Origin: a virus
Direction: 5' to 3' (one strand)
IMG/VR virus record: IMGVR_UViG_3300025769_000662
Span: 1-27,447 of that record
DNA length: 27,447 nucleotides
A program made the translations under genes and the position numbers. Each line of letters starts with the position of its first letter. Position 1 is the stretch's first letter. Below the pieces are notes generated by a model, which did not search any database, was not told the DNA's origin, and saw only the letters and a list, made by a program, of their open reading frames with translations. Below, piece by piece: positions 6,068 to 14,446 of this stretch.

Positions 6068-7514
6068 ACTTCTTATCATACTCGTCTTGCATACTACCTG
6101 TATCTATATCTTTAGCATACTTCCAATCTTCAGGCGCTCTTACTGCCTTGCCTCGTAGAGTTCTAAAGTTGTCTGCTGTGTAAGAGAAGTTATTCTTAGT
6201 CTCAAACGTATATGTTATTTGAGATGCAAGATCACCTTTAGCAGCTTCAACACGATAGATATCTATAGGTTCTCCATCTGCTCCCATGACTGTATCACCC
6301 TCTTGTAACCACATTACTAGAGCAGCAGTTCCATCACCCTTAACAATCCATTCTCTACCTGTAACCATTGTATCATTTAGATGCCAAATATTTCTACTTC
6401 TATTTACACTTAGAGAGATGATAGGTTTAGCCTCTAGTTCTGTAGTCCACTTCCTTGTTTTCTTATCTTCAGGGAATGACATAACAACATCACCTATTTT
6501 TAAATCTTCAATGTTTTGATAAGTGCAGTCACCCATCAATACTTTTGTACCTGCAACCCAACAAGCATCAGCATCCCCATCACCAGGATCATCAGCATCA
6601 CCCTCTCCTGGACCTCCAGAACCTTCTGGTCCTCCCATTCCTCCTTCATCTCCAAATCCACCAAACCCAGGACTACCTGGAATGCCTCCTGAAAGATCAA
6701 CAGGACTTTTACCAAAACCATCGAAGTCATCAAAACCTGGACCTGTAATACCAGGCATACCCTCTATTCCTATACCTAACCCACTTGTAGCAGCATCTAC
6801 ACCAGTACCAGGAGCAGACCCTGCTCCAGGACCTTCACCAGAGGGTCCTTCTTCCGCAAAGAAGGCATCATATACAAATTTTACAAGCATAATAGGAAGA
6901 GCAAGTATAGGAAATGATGTTGCTAAAAATCCTAAACCTATATTTGTAATCGCTTTAGGGGCATTAAATGGCTTGCCCTCAAGCTTGTCTCTGAGTGCGT
7001 CAACTAGACCACCAACAATAGGAACAGCTGCGCGTGGTGCAGCACGCGAGACAGCGGTTTTAGCAAGATCAAAGGCTACATCTTTTCCTACTTCTTTTGC
7101 AAAATTTACTGGGTTCTCAAAAACTTCGTCAACTTTTGCTCCTATTCTATCTCCAAAGTTGCTAAATTTTCCTGATATATCTTCTCCTATATTTTCTAAA
7201 CCTTCTGTTATTGTATCAAAACTAACTTCAGGCGCACCTTGAAATGCATCATCTGCTTCATCACTCACAGGAATTAAAGAAGAAATACCTTGAGGCAGAC
7301 CTGGAGCTAACTGTTGAGGATTTGCTATCTGTCCTATATTAGTTGTAGTTTGAGCAATAGGTCCACCAGAAATACGTCTACCAAAAATATCAAAGTTTAA
7401 TTTGTTATCAGCTATCTGACCTATATCTAACTCTTGATTAGGCACACCACCTTCCTGCCTACGAATAGGAATAAAACCAGATAATCCAGATTGATTAATT
7501 GGCTGAGTAAACAT
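6048..7514 (-). CDS. Virion-associated protein with C-terminal Hint (intein/hedgehog-like) domain
   Basis: This 488-aa protein has several zones. Near the N terminus it carries IPIRRQEGGVP (from residue 15). A helical region (100-180) leads to a hydrophobic stretch (190-219, NIGLGFLATSFPILALPIML) that could cross a membrane. A Gly/Pro/Asp-rich linker covers about 222-316. A Hint domain begins at C318 (CWVAGTKVLMGD, then YQNIEDLKIGDVVMSF) and ends with FSYTADNFRTLRG. The nucleophile Cys and the G-T-x-V strand are intact. The block B T-x-x-H reads T-G-R-E, and the final His-Asn is absent. It is the last gene of the late operon, starting at the endolysin stop (TAATG). An internal virion or ejection role is inferred from the hydrophobic stretch, the shared motif and the gene position. 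Confidence 0.68.
   Translation of the reverse strand: MFTQPINQSGLSGFIPIRRQEGGVPNQELDIGQIADNKLNFDIFGRRISGGPIAQTTTNIGQIANPQQLAPGLPQGISSLIPVSDEADDAFQGAPEVSFDTITEGLENIGEDISGKFSNFGDRIGAKVDEVFENPVNFAKEVGKDVAFDLAKTAVSRAAPRAAVPIVGGLVDALRDKLEGKPFNAPKAITNIGLGFLATSFPILALPIMLVKFVYDAFFAEEGPSGEGPGAGSAPGTGVDAATSGLGIGIEGMPGITGPGFDDFDGFGKSPVDLSGGIPGSPGFGGFGDEGGMGGPEGSGGPGEGDADDPGDGDADACWVAGTKVLMGDCTYQNIEDLKIGDVVMSFPEDKKTRKWTTELEAKPIISLSVNRSRNIWHLNDTMVTGREWIVKGDGTAALVMWLQEGDTVMGADGEPIDIYRVEAAKGDLASQITYTFETKNNFSYTADNFRTLRGKAVRAPEDWKYAKDIDTGSMQDEYDKKFKTYTS
6050..6074. terminator. Possible bidirectional hairpin between converging operons
   Basis: AAGAAGT (6050-6056) and ACTTCTT (6068-6074) form a 7-bp stem around an 11-nt loop, exactly where the two operons meet. 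No long T-run follows on either side, and the stem is AT-rich, so termination would be weak. It lies within both coding ends. Confidence 0.3.
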
Positions 7515-7894
7515 TACTTATAGCTCCACACCCAAGGACGAGGGTGCGTATCAGATGACATATCATCTAGGTGTATGAACCTACGCTCATGTGCGCCTCT
7601 CTGAGAGACTCCTATGCCTGTCATACCATGCTTTATAGCCAAGTATATAATATCATAGGCTACCTCTCCCATTGCTGCCACATCTACAGCTTTACCATAC
7701 ACATGAGGAGAGTCTTTAACACCTCCTATGGCACTGTTATGTGCAGGATGTCGATAGCCTGATGTTATGATCATGGGTCTACCTAAATCTTCTCGTATCT
7801 TAATTAACTTTTCTAGGAAACCATCATCTATCTGACATTCATCAGTGCCTTTACATTTAAGTTCATCTATAGAAAAGTATTCATTCTCTATCAT
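7514..7894 (-). CDS. Endolysin, peptidase M15 family (L-Ala-D-Glu or D-Ala-D-Ala type)
   Basis: This 126-aa protein (start ATG 7894) shows EYFSIDELKCKGTDEC, then MIITSGYRHPAHNSAIGG, SPHVYGKAVDV and RFIHLD. These give the expected zinc ligands H64, D71 and H108, with R48 of the SGYR motif nearby. It matches the M15_3-type phage endolysins, which cut the peptide cross-links of peptidoglycan. There is no signal peptide, so release to the cell wall should need the holin at 4657-5061. The start at 7894 is preferred because CAGGAG lies 6 nt upstream. An upstream in-frame ATG at 7924 would add ten residues and has no ribosome site. The gene overlaps the preceding spanin-like gene by 14 nt and the following gene by 1 nt. 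Confidence 0.87.
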   Translation of the reverse strand: MIENEYFSIDELKCKGTDECQIDDGFLEKLIKIREDLGRPMIITSGYRHPAHNSAIGGVKDSPHVYGKAVDVAAMGEVAYDIIYLAIKHGMTGIGVSQRGAHERRFIHLDDMSSDTHPRPWVWSYK

Positions 7895-8237
7895 CTTTAA
7901 CTCCTGTATCTGGATGGCTTCCATTATGCATGTGAGATAATTTATCTGTATCTTTTTGAAGCTGTTCTATTTCTGTCTTCATTCTTTCCAAGCTACGATG
8001 TAACTGTTCTCTATTTTCAGGGGATAGTATAGAAGTCAATACTCCTATCTTATTTTCTGATACTTGTGTACTAATATTGTTCCTCTCTAGGTTATCAAAG
8101 AGTTCACTAATATTCTTTTGCATTGCCTTAGAATCTTCTTCAAGCTCAATACACTTCTGTCTTGTAACAACAAAGCTTGTTATAACACTGATCAACATAC
8201 CTCCCAGTGTTATCAGTAGTCTAGCATCTAGCTCCAT
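7881..8237 (-). CDS. Small membrane-anchored coiled-coil protein, possible i-spanin
   Basis: This 118-aa protein has one N-terminal membrane helix (about 6-25, RLLITLGGMLISVITSFVV). A long heptad-like charged region follows (about 30-100; ELEEDSKAMQKNISELFDNLER and RSLERMKTEIEQLQKDTDKL), and then a short polar tail. Topology and place directly before the endolysin fit an inner-membrane spanin (Rz-like) that helps disrupt the outer membrane. No o-spanin lipoprotein gene is seen nested inside it or after it, so a different role is possible. Its ATG directly follows the TAA of the 1367-aa gene. Confidence 0.5.
   Translation of the reverse strand: MELDARLLITLGGMLISVITSFVVTRQKCIELEEDSKAMQKNISELFDNLERNNISTQVSENKIGVLTSILSPENREQLHRSLERMKTEIEQLQKDTDKLSHMHNGSHPDTGVKDDRE
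7901..7906 (-). promoter_or_regulatory. Shine-Dalgarno of the endolysin gene
   Basis: On the minus strand CAGGAG, 6 nt before ATG 7894, decides the endolysin start. Confidence 0.65.
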
Positions 8238-11200
8238 TTATCTACCGCCAGTATTACTTATATCAATAGTGAGTAAAGGAGTATTTACTTGGTTAGCATA
8301 CCTAGCTTCTATCTCTTTTATTAAAGCTTCTCCTTGACCTTTAGGTAGCTCACGTTTAATTTTTTTCAATTTATTTTTAATTGTAAAGGGAGTAAATATA
8401 CCTCTTTCATTAGTACCTCTATCTGCAATACCTTTAAGTAAGTTATCATCAATTTTTTCAGTACCTTCTCTTGATAATAACTTATATAAATCCTTATCTG
8501 ACATTGAATGTTCAGTAACATTACCCTTTTTATCTTTTTTTCTGTAGGATAAACTTTTCATATCATCGTATAAACTAGTAAGTTTTGCCTGTTCATCTCT
8601 AGATTTAACCACAAGATCATCTAATTTTTCAAAAAGTTTATTTTTTAATTCTACAGTTATTTGTGGATATTGTTGTAATTTAGATATCTCTCTATTAAAT
8701 ACATTCTCATAAGTTTTAATTTTAGAATTTATTTTATAAGCATTGTAACGTAAATTTTTTCCTAGATCAACAGTGACTTGTCTAGTACCATAAAGTCTAG
8801 CTAGTTTATCCTCTAATTTTTTAGGATATCCTGTTGGTCCTACATCTGTTTTTCCCACTAAGTCTACAATCTCTCTAATATCTTTAATAGTTCTTGGCTC
8901 TAAAGGTGCTGCTGCTTTACCTAGTCTAGTTACTAATTCTCCTACACCTCCTTCACCAATAGGTTGTCCATATTCATCCTCACCTGTTACAGCTTCTGTA
9001 ATAGATTGGACCATAAGGCTTGGTCCTACTACAGGAGCAAGTAATGCTAAATTATCCATTAAATATTTATCAAAAGGAATATGATTTACATCTTCCTCTC
9101 CAGGACTTGATGCATATGCTGCTGTAATTTTATATATTTTTCTAATAACATCATAAGGATCAGAAAAACTTTGATTAATATATGTGTAACCAATATCTCC
9201 TCTTTCATCCATCATTAAAGGAGTTTGGTATTCTTTTAATGTAGTACCGTTTTCCCAACGAGGCCCAAGAGAAGATAATATTTTATCTGATTTTGGATCA
9301 ATACCCATATCAGCATTTTGATAAGTAAAATATTCTTCTGCTCCATAAGCAACAGCACCCATCGAAGCTACACGCCTTGTTCCTATGCGTGTCAACATAG
9401 CTCCCTGTTTTATTAATTCTTTATCTCCAGAAGCAATTCCTCTAGCTGTTAGTGCTGAACCCTTTTTTAAATCCTTCATGCCTACCTTGGCTATGTTTTT
9501 TGCTGTTCTAATTGACTCAACAAAGAAAGCAGGGAAGGCTCCAAGAGGCGCTCCTTTAAGAGCTTTAATAGCTCTAGGTAAATTAGAATAACTAGGTAAT
9601 GTATTCTTTACTACTTCAGCAGCATACTGTTCAATCTGTTCTGTAGGCATATCAGGAAATGCTTTTGCATATTGATCTAATTCTTTGTAATAAGATAATA
9701 ATTTAAAAGCAGCATCTTCTCCACGATAGACATTACTTAAAGGATCAATTACTTTTTCTCTTACCTTGCTTAAAACTGGTCCTTTAAAAGTAGAATCAAA
9801 TCCTTTTGTAAGCATTTCTGCTGTAACACTGTTATCAATTAATCCTAACCTATACATTTTACTTAACTCATCTACATTTATATCTTGGTCTTTAAAGGTA
9901 ACTCCTTTTGTAGTACGACCATATAAGTTTTGAAGTTTAGGTACAGCTTGAACCACATCTTTAACATTTTTTGCTTTAGTAAATAAAGCATCTAAGTTAC
10001 CATTAGCTGCCATCATAATCATATTACCTTTAACATTGATTAGATGCGTAGCTTCTGACAATACAGTTTGTGATAATGAAGCAGCAGAACCAAGACCTGC
10101 TAATGATTTAGTAATTACATTATCAGGATAAGCAACCTCTAGTCCTTTATCAAACATTTCTTTAAAATCTTGTGTCACAAAGACATCAGCTAATGGATTT
10201 TTACCTAGAGCTTGTTCCACATATGGAGAAGCTGATCCTTCCAGTGGTTTAGTAAATTTTCCTGATGCTCCTTTTGCTACATTATATATATCAGAAGAAT
10301 ATCCAGAGTCATCTGCTATTTTTTTAATGTCGTTTATAAAATTTACTTCAGATATTAAGTCTGTCTGTTTTTTAAGAGTGGCTGAAACCCTTTGTAGAGG
10401 ATCGTCTACTTGTCTGAGAACTCGACGCAATTCAGAAGGTATTAACTCTCTTGTATTTAAAACCTTATCTGTTCCTGGTCGAGATGATTTAAGTGATTTT
10501 TGTCCTGATAAAAAATCAAATAATTCTACATCTCCTTTAGTGATAGATTCTACAAATTGATTCATTAATCCATCTACATCAGCACCTTCTTTAGGGTTTA
10601 ATTCTAACTGACGTTTGAAAAAATTTCTAGCTCCATCTAAAGCTTCAACTAATTCTAAGTCATCTACATCTTTACCTTGCATAGCCTTTTTAAGCTTCTT
10701 CATATAAGCAGGATTAACAAATGCTTCATATTCAGTATTCATATAGATACCATTCTTAGCATCAATAGTAGCGTTAATTTTTTTATTAAAACCTAGCTTA
10801 GATAATTCATTACTATAAGAATCAATAGACCTTCTCATTTCTAAAACAGTATCTCTTAACTCTTCAGGTAAAGAATCTAAAGCTTCTTTTTGATTAGCTC
10901 TTGCAGCATCATTTAATTGAGAATAATAACCTTCTAGTATTTCTCTGTCCTTATCTGTTCTTTTAGAAATAGGTTTTTCAAAAGCAGTCTTAATTTTTTT
11001 AGACATACCTTCACCAATAGAAAGTTCTTTACCTAATGCATTGTTTAGAGTTGTAATTTGTTCAGGATTTAAATCTTTATATTTAATACCAAAAGCTTGT
11101 TCAATTGCTCTCTGTAATTTTTTAGATTTATTTCTAATAACAACAGCATCTGCTCCTGCTTGATCTGACTTTTTATTAAAAGCTCTAAATGTCTTCTCAT

Positions 11201-12341
11201 CAAATCCTTGCCTAGAAGTTAAATTTCTAGAAAGCCAGTTAGTTTTAGCACTCCCTTTATTAGAATCTGTAAGTAAACTTATAGGTTGATTAACCTTAAC
11301 CTCTTGTACAAATTCTCCATTATCATTTACAATATTAACCTCTTTAATTTTATCATCAACAGGTACATCTTTAGATTTTAGTATTCCATCTTTAATAGCT
11401 TTAGTTTTCTGTATGCCTATACTTGCGCCTCTGATAATTGAACTTAAACTTCCTACTATAACACCTTCCTGTATAAGACGTTTAAAATATTCTGTGGCTC
11501 TAGGGTCTGTAGGATTAACGACCAATGCATTTAAATATTCTTTACTTTCAGGAAACGATTCTGTGATAGAATTTACAAGAGATTCGTCAGCATCAGTCAT
11601 AAGTATAGCAGCAGTACCAAAAGAAAAAACATCTTCTCCTATATCTTTTACCATAGATTTAGGAATAGATTTTCCTGTCACTTTACTAATAGTGCTTTTA
11701 GCTATATCTTTAATTAATTTTCCACCTAACAAGACAGCGCCAGTTTCGCCTATATCTTTTTCTATCCCACCTACTTGAGGAGGATCAGCTAAAGGTGCTG
11801 CTGCTCTAGCCAACTTTTCAGCTACACTATAAATAGACTCACCCTTCTCACCTATTTCAATAGATTTAAAATAATTTGCTAACTCTTCTTGAGTTTCATC
11901 AGGAAGTAAATCAACAGCAATACCTGTTAGTTCTCCAATAGATTTAAATATACCAGCTTTAACAGCAGATGATATGTTAGGTAAACTAGAACCTTGAGTT
12001 TCTTTTCTTACTTCTGTAGGTATACGAACATTTATACCACCTTTACCAAAAGCTCCTATCTCTTGATCTTTACGTTTTAAAAGTAAATTAGTTTTATCTT
12101 GACCTACTAACTCTAGCTCACCTGTTTTTATTTTTTCTAAAGCATCTTCATAAGATTGAATTTCTTTAGAATATAACTTATGCTCTCTTAAAAAAGATTC
12201 AGTAGCTACGTTAGGATTAAGTTTACCTAACACATCAGACACAGTTTTAGCGTTTACTTCTAAATTGTCTTTAGCAATAGTATCAAAGACTTTTGCATTT
12301 AAGTCTTGAAAAAATTCTGTGTCGTAATTTAAAGTATCCAT
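8238..12341 (-). CDS. Large internal virion / ejection protein (1367 aa)
   Basis: This is the largest gene of the window. The protein is mainly helical and charged, with hydrophobic stretches in the first 350 residues (VGSLSSIIRGASIGI; TGAVLLGGKLIKDI). A long region after residue 750 includes SEATHLINVKGNMIMM, GEDAAFKLLSYYKELDQYA, TLPSYSNLPRAIKALKGAPLGAFPAFFVESIRT and RRVASMGAVAYGAEEYF. The segment LPRxIKALxxxPxGxFxAFxxExIRT is one I know from very large virion proteins of marine phages. Size, position after the tail hub genes and before lysis genes, and lack of enzyme motifs fit an ejection protein like T7 gp16 or P22 gp16/gp20. I see no transglycosylase motif. No strong promoter or ribosome site is visible in the 36-nt gap before it. 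Confidence 0.6.
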   Translation of the reverse strand: MDTLNYDTEFFQDLNAKVFDTIAKDNLEVNAKTVSDVLGKLNPNVATESFLREHKLYSKEIQSYEDALEKIKTGELELVGQDKTNLLLKRKDQEIGAFGKGGINVRIPTEVRKETQGSSLPNISSAVKAGIFKSIGELTGIAVDLLPDETQEELANYFKSIEIGEKGESIYSVAEKLARAAAPLADPPQVGGIEKDIGETGAVLLGGKLIKDIAKSTISKVTGKSIPKSMVKDIGEDVFSFGTAAILMTDADESLVNSITESFPESKEYLNALVVNPTDPRATEYFKRLIQEGVIVGSLSSIIRGASIGIQKTKAIKDGILKSKDVPVDDKIKEVNIVNDNGEFVQEVKVNQPISLLTDSNKGSAKTNWLSRNLTSRQGFDEKTFRAFNKKSDQAGADAVVIRNKSKKLQRAIEQAFGIKYKDLNPEQITTLNNALGKELSIGEGMSKKIKTAFEKPISKRTDKDREILEGYYSQLNDAARANQKEALDSLPEELRDTVLEMRRSIDSYSNELSKLGFNKKINATIDAKNGIYMNTEYEAFVNPAYMKKLKKAMQGKDVDDLELVEALDGARNFFKRQLELNPKEGADVDGLMNQFVESITKGDVELFDFLSGQKSLKSSRPGTDKVLNTRELIPSELRRVLRQVDDPLQRVSATLKKQTDLISEVNFINDIKKIADDSGYSSDIYNVAKGASGKFTKPLEGSASPYVEQALGKNPLADVFVTQDFKEMFDKGLEVAYPDNVITKSLAGLGSAASLSQTVLSEATHLINVKGNMIMMAANGNLDALFTKAKNVKDVVQAVPKLQNLYGRTTKGVTFKDQDINVDELSKMYRLGLIDNSVTAEMLTKGFDSTFKGPVLSKVREKVIDPLSNVYRGEDAAFKLLSYYKELDQYAKAFPDMPTEQIEQYAAEVVKNTLPSYSNLPRAIKALKGAPLGAFPAFFVESIRTAKNIAKVGMKDLKKGSALTARGIASGDKELIKQGAMLTRIGTRRVASMGAVAYGAEEYFTYQNADMGIDPKSDKILSSLGPRWENGTTLKEYQTPLMMDERGDIGYTYINQSFSDPYDVIRKIYKITAAYASSPGEEDVNHIPFDKYLMDNLALLAPVVGPSLMVQSITEAVTGEDEYGQPIGEGGVGELVTRLGKAAAPLEPRTIKDIREIVDLVGKTDVGPTGYPKKLEDKLARLYGTRQVTVDLGKNLRYNAYKINSKIKTYENVFNREISKLQQYPQITVELKNKLFEKLDDLVVKSRDEQAKLTSLYDDMKSLSYRKKDKKGNVTEHSMSDKDLYKLLSREGTEKIDDNLLKGIADRGTNERGIFTPFTIKNKLKKIKRELPKGQGEALIKEIEARYANQVNTPLLTIDISNTGGR

Positions 12342-12377
12342 TATTTTAAATACCTATATTTAATGTTATCTACGAGT

Positions 12378-14435
12378 TTACTCTGGTATTCTTTTTGTCT
12401 TTATCTTTGTTTCAGCAACTGGTGCTGGATTTACCTTCTTAGTAGTACCATCACCAAGTTCAGGTTTTTCCTTCTTAGGATCAGGAGGAGGAAATCTTCC
12501 AACTGCTATAGCAAGTGCTGCTGATTGATCACCACCAGTTTGGCTTAAAGCTGTAGCATAATCTCTAAGAGCCTCTGCCATTACTTTTTGAGCAGATTGT
12601 AATACACTTGAATCTAATGGTGCTTTACCAGTTGTTGATACTAACTGCCCATCTTTAAACATAGCACCTACTCCTTTTGATTGTAATGCTTGATTGGTAA
12701 TAGCATTAACATTAGCAGGATTAGTTTTAAATAGAGCAAGTCTTTTAAGTTCATTAGCAGTTATAGACGTTTTATTTTTTAAAGCATTAATAGCATTAGT
12801 AGCTAACTTATCAAGAATAGCTATGTCTTGATCTGTATCTTTTTCTCCTCGCGCTAACATTCTTTCCATTGCTGCAATCTCTGCATCTTCACCAGCAGTT
12901 TGTAAAGCTTCTTGTCTAAGAGCAGCTTCAGATGCAAACTTCTCATCAGTTGCCATACGTTCTGCTGCAATCTTTTGAGCTTCCTCCCCTATAGTACCTA
13001 ACTGCGCTCCCTCTGGATTACCTCTACCTGCTGCACTTAACATTCTAAACAAAGCAGTAGTATTAAATCCTACACCAAAAGGATCACGTCTTTTACCTTC
13101 ACGATCTAATCTTGCTTGAGCAGCAGCTTCAGCACGTTTAGCTCTATCTGTCAATTGTTTTTGTTGTAGTGCTGCAATTGCTTTAGCTTCTGCTTCTCGC
13201 TTTGCTCTGCCTTCAGGTAAATTTTCATACATTCCTTTTAAAGAGGCATTTCTTCTTGTTAAAGGATTATTAATATTTATTGGGTCAAATCCTAGTTCTC
13301 GTAATTCTCCAGCAGTAGGTTCAGGCGCTCTACCCTGTTGCCTACGAATAAGAGGAACAAGCCCACCTTCTCTACGAGAAACAACACCACCATGTTGCCT
13401 CGCAGTCTTTCCACCTAGCTGACCAAATAGATTACCCACTCCTGTTCCTATAGCACCTACATTAGTAGCTAAGTTTTGGAATGGAGAAGGTCCAAAGGTA
13501 GTAGGATTCTGCCTGACTTCTTGTTTTAACTGAGGAAAGCCAAATGCTGCTCCTTGCATTCTGTCAAGAACCTGTTCAGGAAATGCTTGTTCTTCCAGAA
13601 ACTCTTTGTATAGTTCATCAAGTGCAGATTGCGTTTGTTGTTGTTGTACAGCACCTACTTTTTCTAGACCCTGTAGTTCTCTAGTCTGTTGACCTAGTTG
13701 AGCAGGAGATAGTCCCATCAAGGCTGTAGCCTCTCCACGTTCTCTAGCCTTCTGTTGTTCAAAAGCTTTTAATCCTGTGTTGTAAGCTGACTGCAATCCC
13801 TTGGCTTGAATATCTCCCAGAAATTGTTGCTGACCTCTCATAGCTTCTGCTTCTAAGATAGCTCCTCTACTACCACCAAACGATCCTGCTTGTATCTGAG
13901 CAGCTTGTACTTTAGGAAGAACTTCTTGCTCAAACTTTTGCTGTGCCTCTCTTTTCTCTATGTCTATAACAGCTTGTTGGAAAGGAGACATAAATCTTTC
14001 AGCAACATCACCTGTAAATTCTTCACCTTGTCCACGTATTAAAGCTTCAGCATCTTGAAAGCGAGTACCAGAAAGTCCTGGTCCTGTTCTTTCTATAGTG
14101 CGTTCTCCAGTGACAGGATCAATTGTAGTTTCAAATCCAGCAAGACTCGTAAGACCACTTTGAGCAGCAAGTTGTTCAGGAGTAAACTCTGCAATAGTTT
14201 GTCCTGTATAAGCCTTGTACCCACCTGGGTCTATGGGTTGACCTGCATCGTCAAGAACTAATTCTCCCTCTTCATCTCTTAGACCCTCTGAGCGTAGTGA
14301 AGCTAAAGCAGATTCACGCTCAAGGTAATCTTTCATGAATGGAGCAATCTCGTCTGCCAGAGATTGTTGAGTAATAGTTACTCCACCTGGACGAGCCTGT
14401 GGTTGGAAAAACCCTGTACCTAATGTTGATGCCAT
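12378..14435 (-). CDS. Internal virion / DNA-transfer-like protein (685 aa)
   Basis: This 685-aa, Ala/Gln/Glu-rich, mostly helical protein has the stretch QAAQIQAGSFGGSRGAILEAEAMRG followed by Q-rich helices. The motif QAGSFGGSR is typical of a family found in marine short-tailed phages and placed among internal or ejection proteins. A glycine-containing linker near residues 345-370 carries KTARQHGGVVSRREGGLVPLIRRQQGR, sharing its motif with neighbours. The C-terminal half is rich in Ala-Glu helices (AERMATDEKFASEAALRQEAL) and ends in a Pro/Lys tail. A weak ribosome site (AAGGAA) precedes ATG 14435, 11 nt after the stop of the upstream gene. No enzyme motif is seen. Confidence 0.58.
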   Translation of the reverse strand: MASTLGTGFFQPQARPGGVTITQQSLADEIAPFMKDYLERESALASLRSEGLRDEEGELVLDDAGQPIDPGGYKAYTGQTIAEFTPEQLAAQSGLTSLAGFETTIDPVTGERTIERTGPGLSGTRFQDAEALIRGQGEEFTGDVAERFMSPFQQAVIDIEKREAQQKFEQEVLPKVQAAQIQAGSFGGSRGAILEAEAMRGQQQFLGDIQAKGLQSAYNTGLKAFEQQKARERGEATALMGLSPAQLGQQTRELQGLEKVGAVQQQQTQSALDELYKEFLEEQAFPEQVLDRMQGAAFGFPQLKQEVRQNPTTFGPSPFQNLATNVGAIGTGVGNLFGQLGGKTARQHGGVVSRREGGLVPLIRRQQGRAPEPTAGELRELGFDPININNPLTRRNASLKGMYENLPEGRAKREAEAKAIAALQQKQLTDRAKRAEAAAQARLDREGKRRDPFGVGFNTTALFRMLSAAGRGNPEGAQLGTIGEEAQKIAAERMATDEKFASEAALRQEALQTAGEDAEIAAMERMLARGEKDTDQDIAILDKLATNAINALKNKTSITANELKRLALFKTNPANVNAITNQALQSKGVGAMFKDGQLVSTTGKAPLDSSVLQSAQKVMAEALRDYATALSQTGGDQSAALAIAVGRFPPPDPKKEKPELGDGTTKKVNPAPVAETKIKTKRIPE

Positions 14436-14446
14436 CTTTTAGTTCC

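Noticed and set aside
6099-6563. Active splicing intein
   Set aside because: There is no C-terminal His-Asn, no C-extein beyond a short tail and no endonuclease domain.
6523-7242. Long Pro-rich plus-strand frame (239 codons)
   Set aside because: It is the antisense mirror of the Gly/Pro/Asp linker and helical region of the Hint protein; it has no ribosome site and no recognisable domain, while the minus frame does.
12342-12377. Internal promoter before the 1367-aa gene
   Set aside because: The gap is AT-rich, but no -35/-10 pair with proper spacing is visible.
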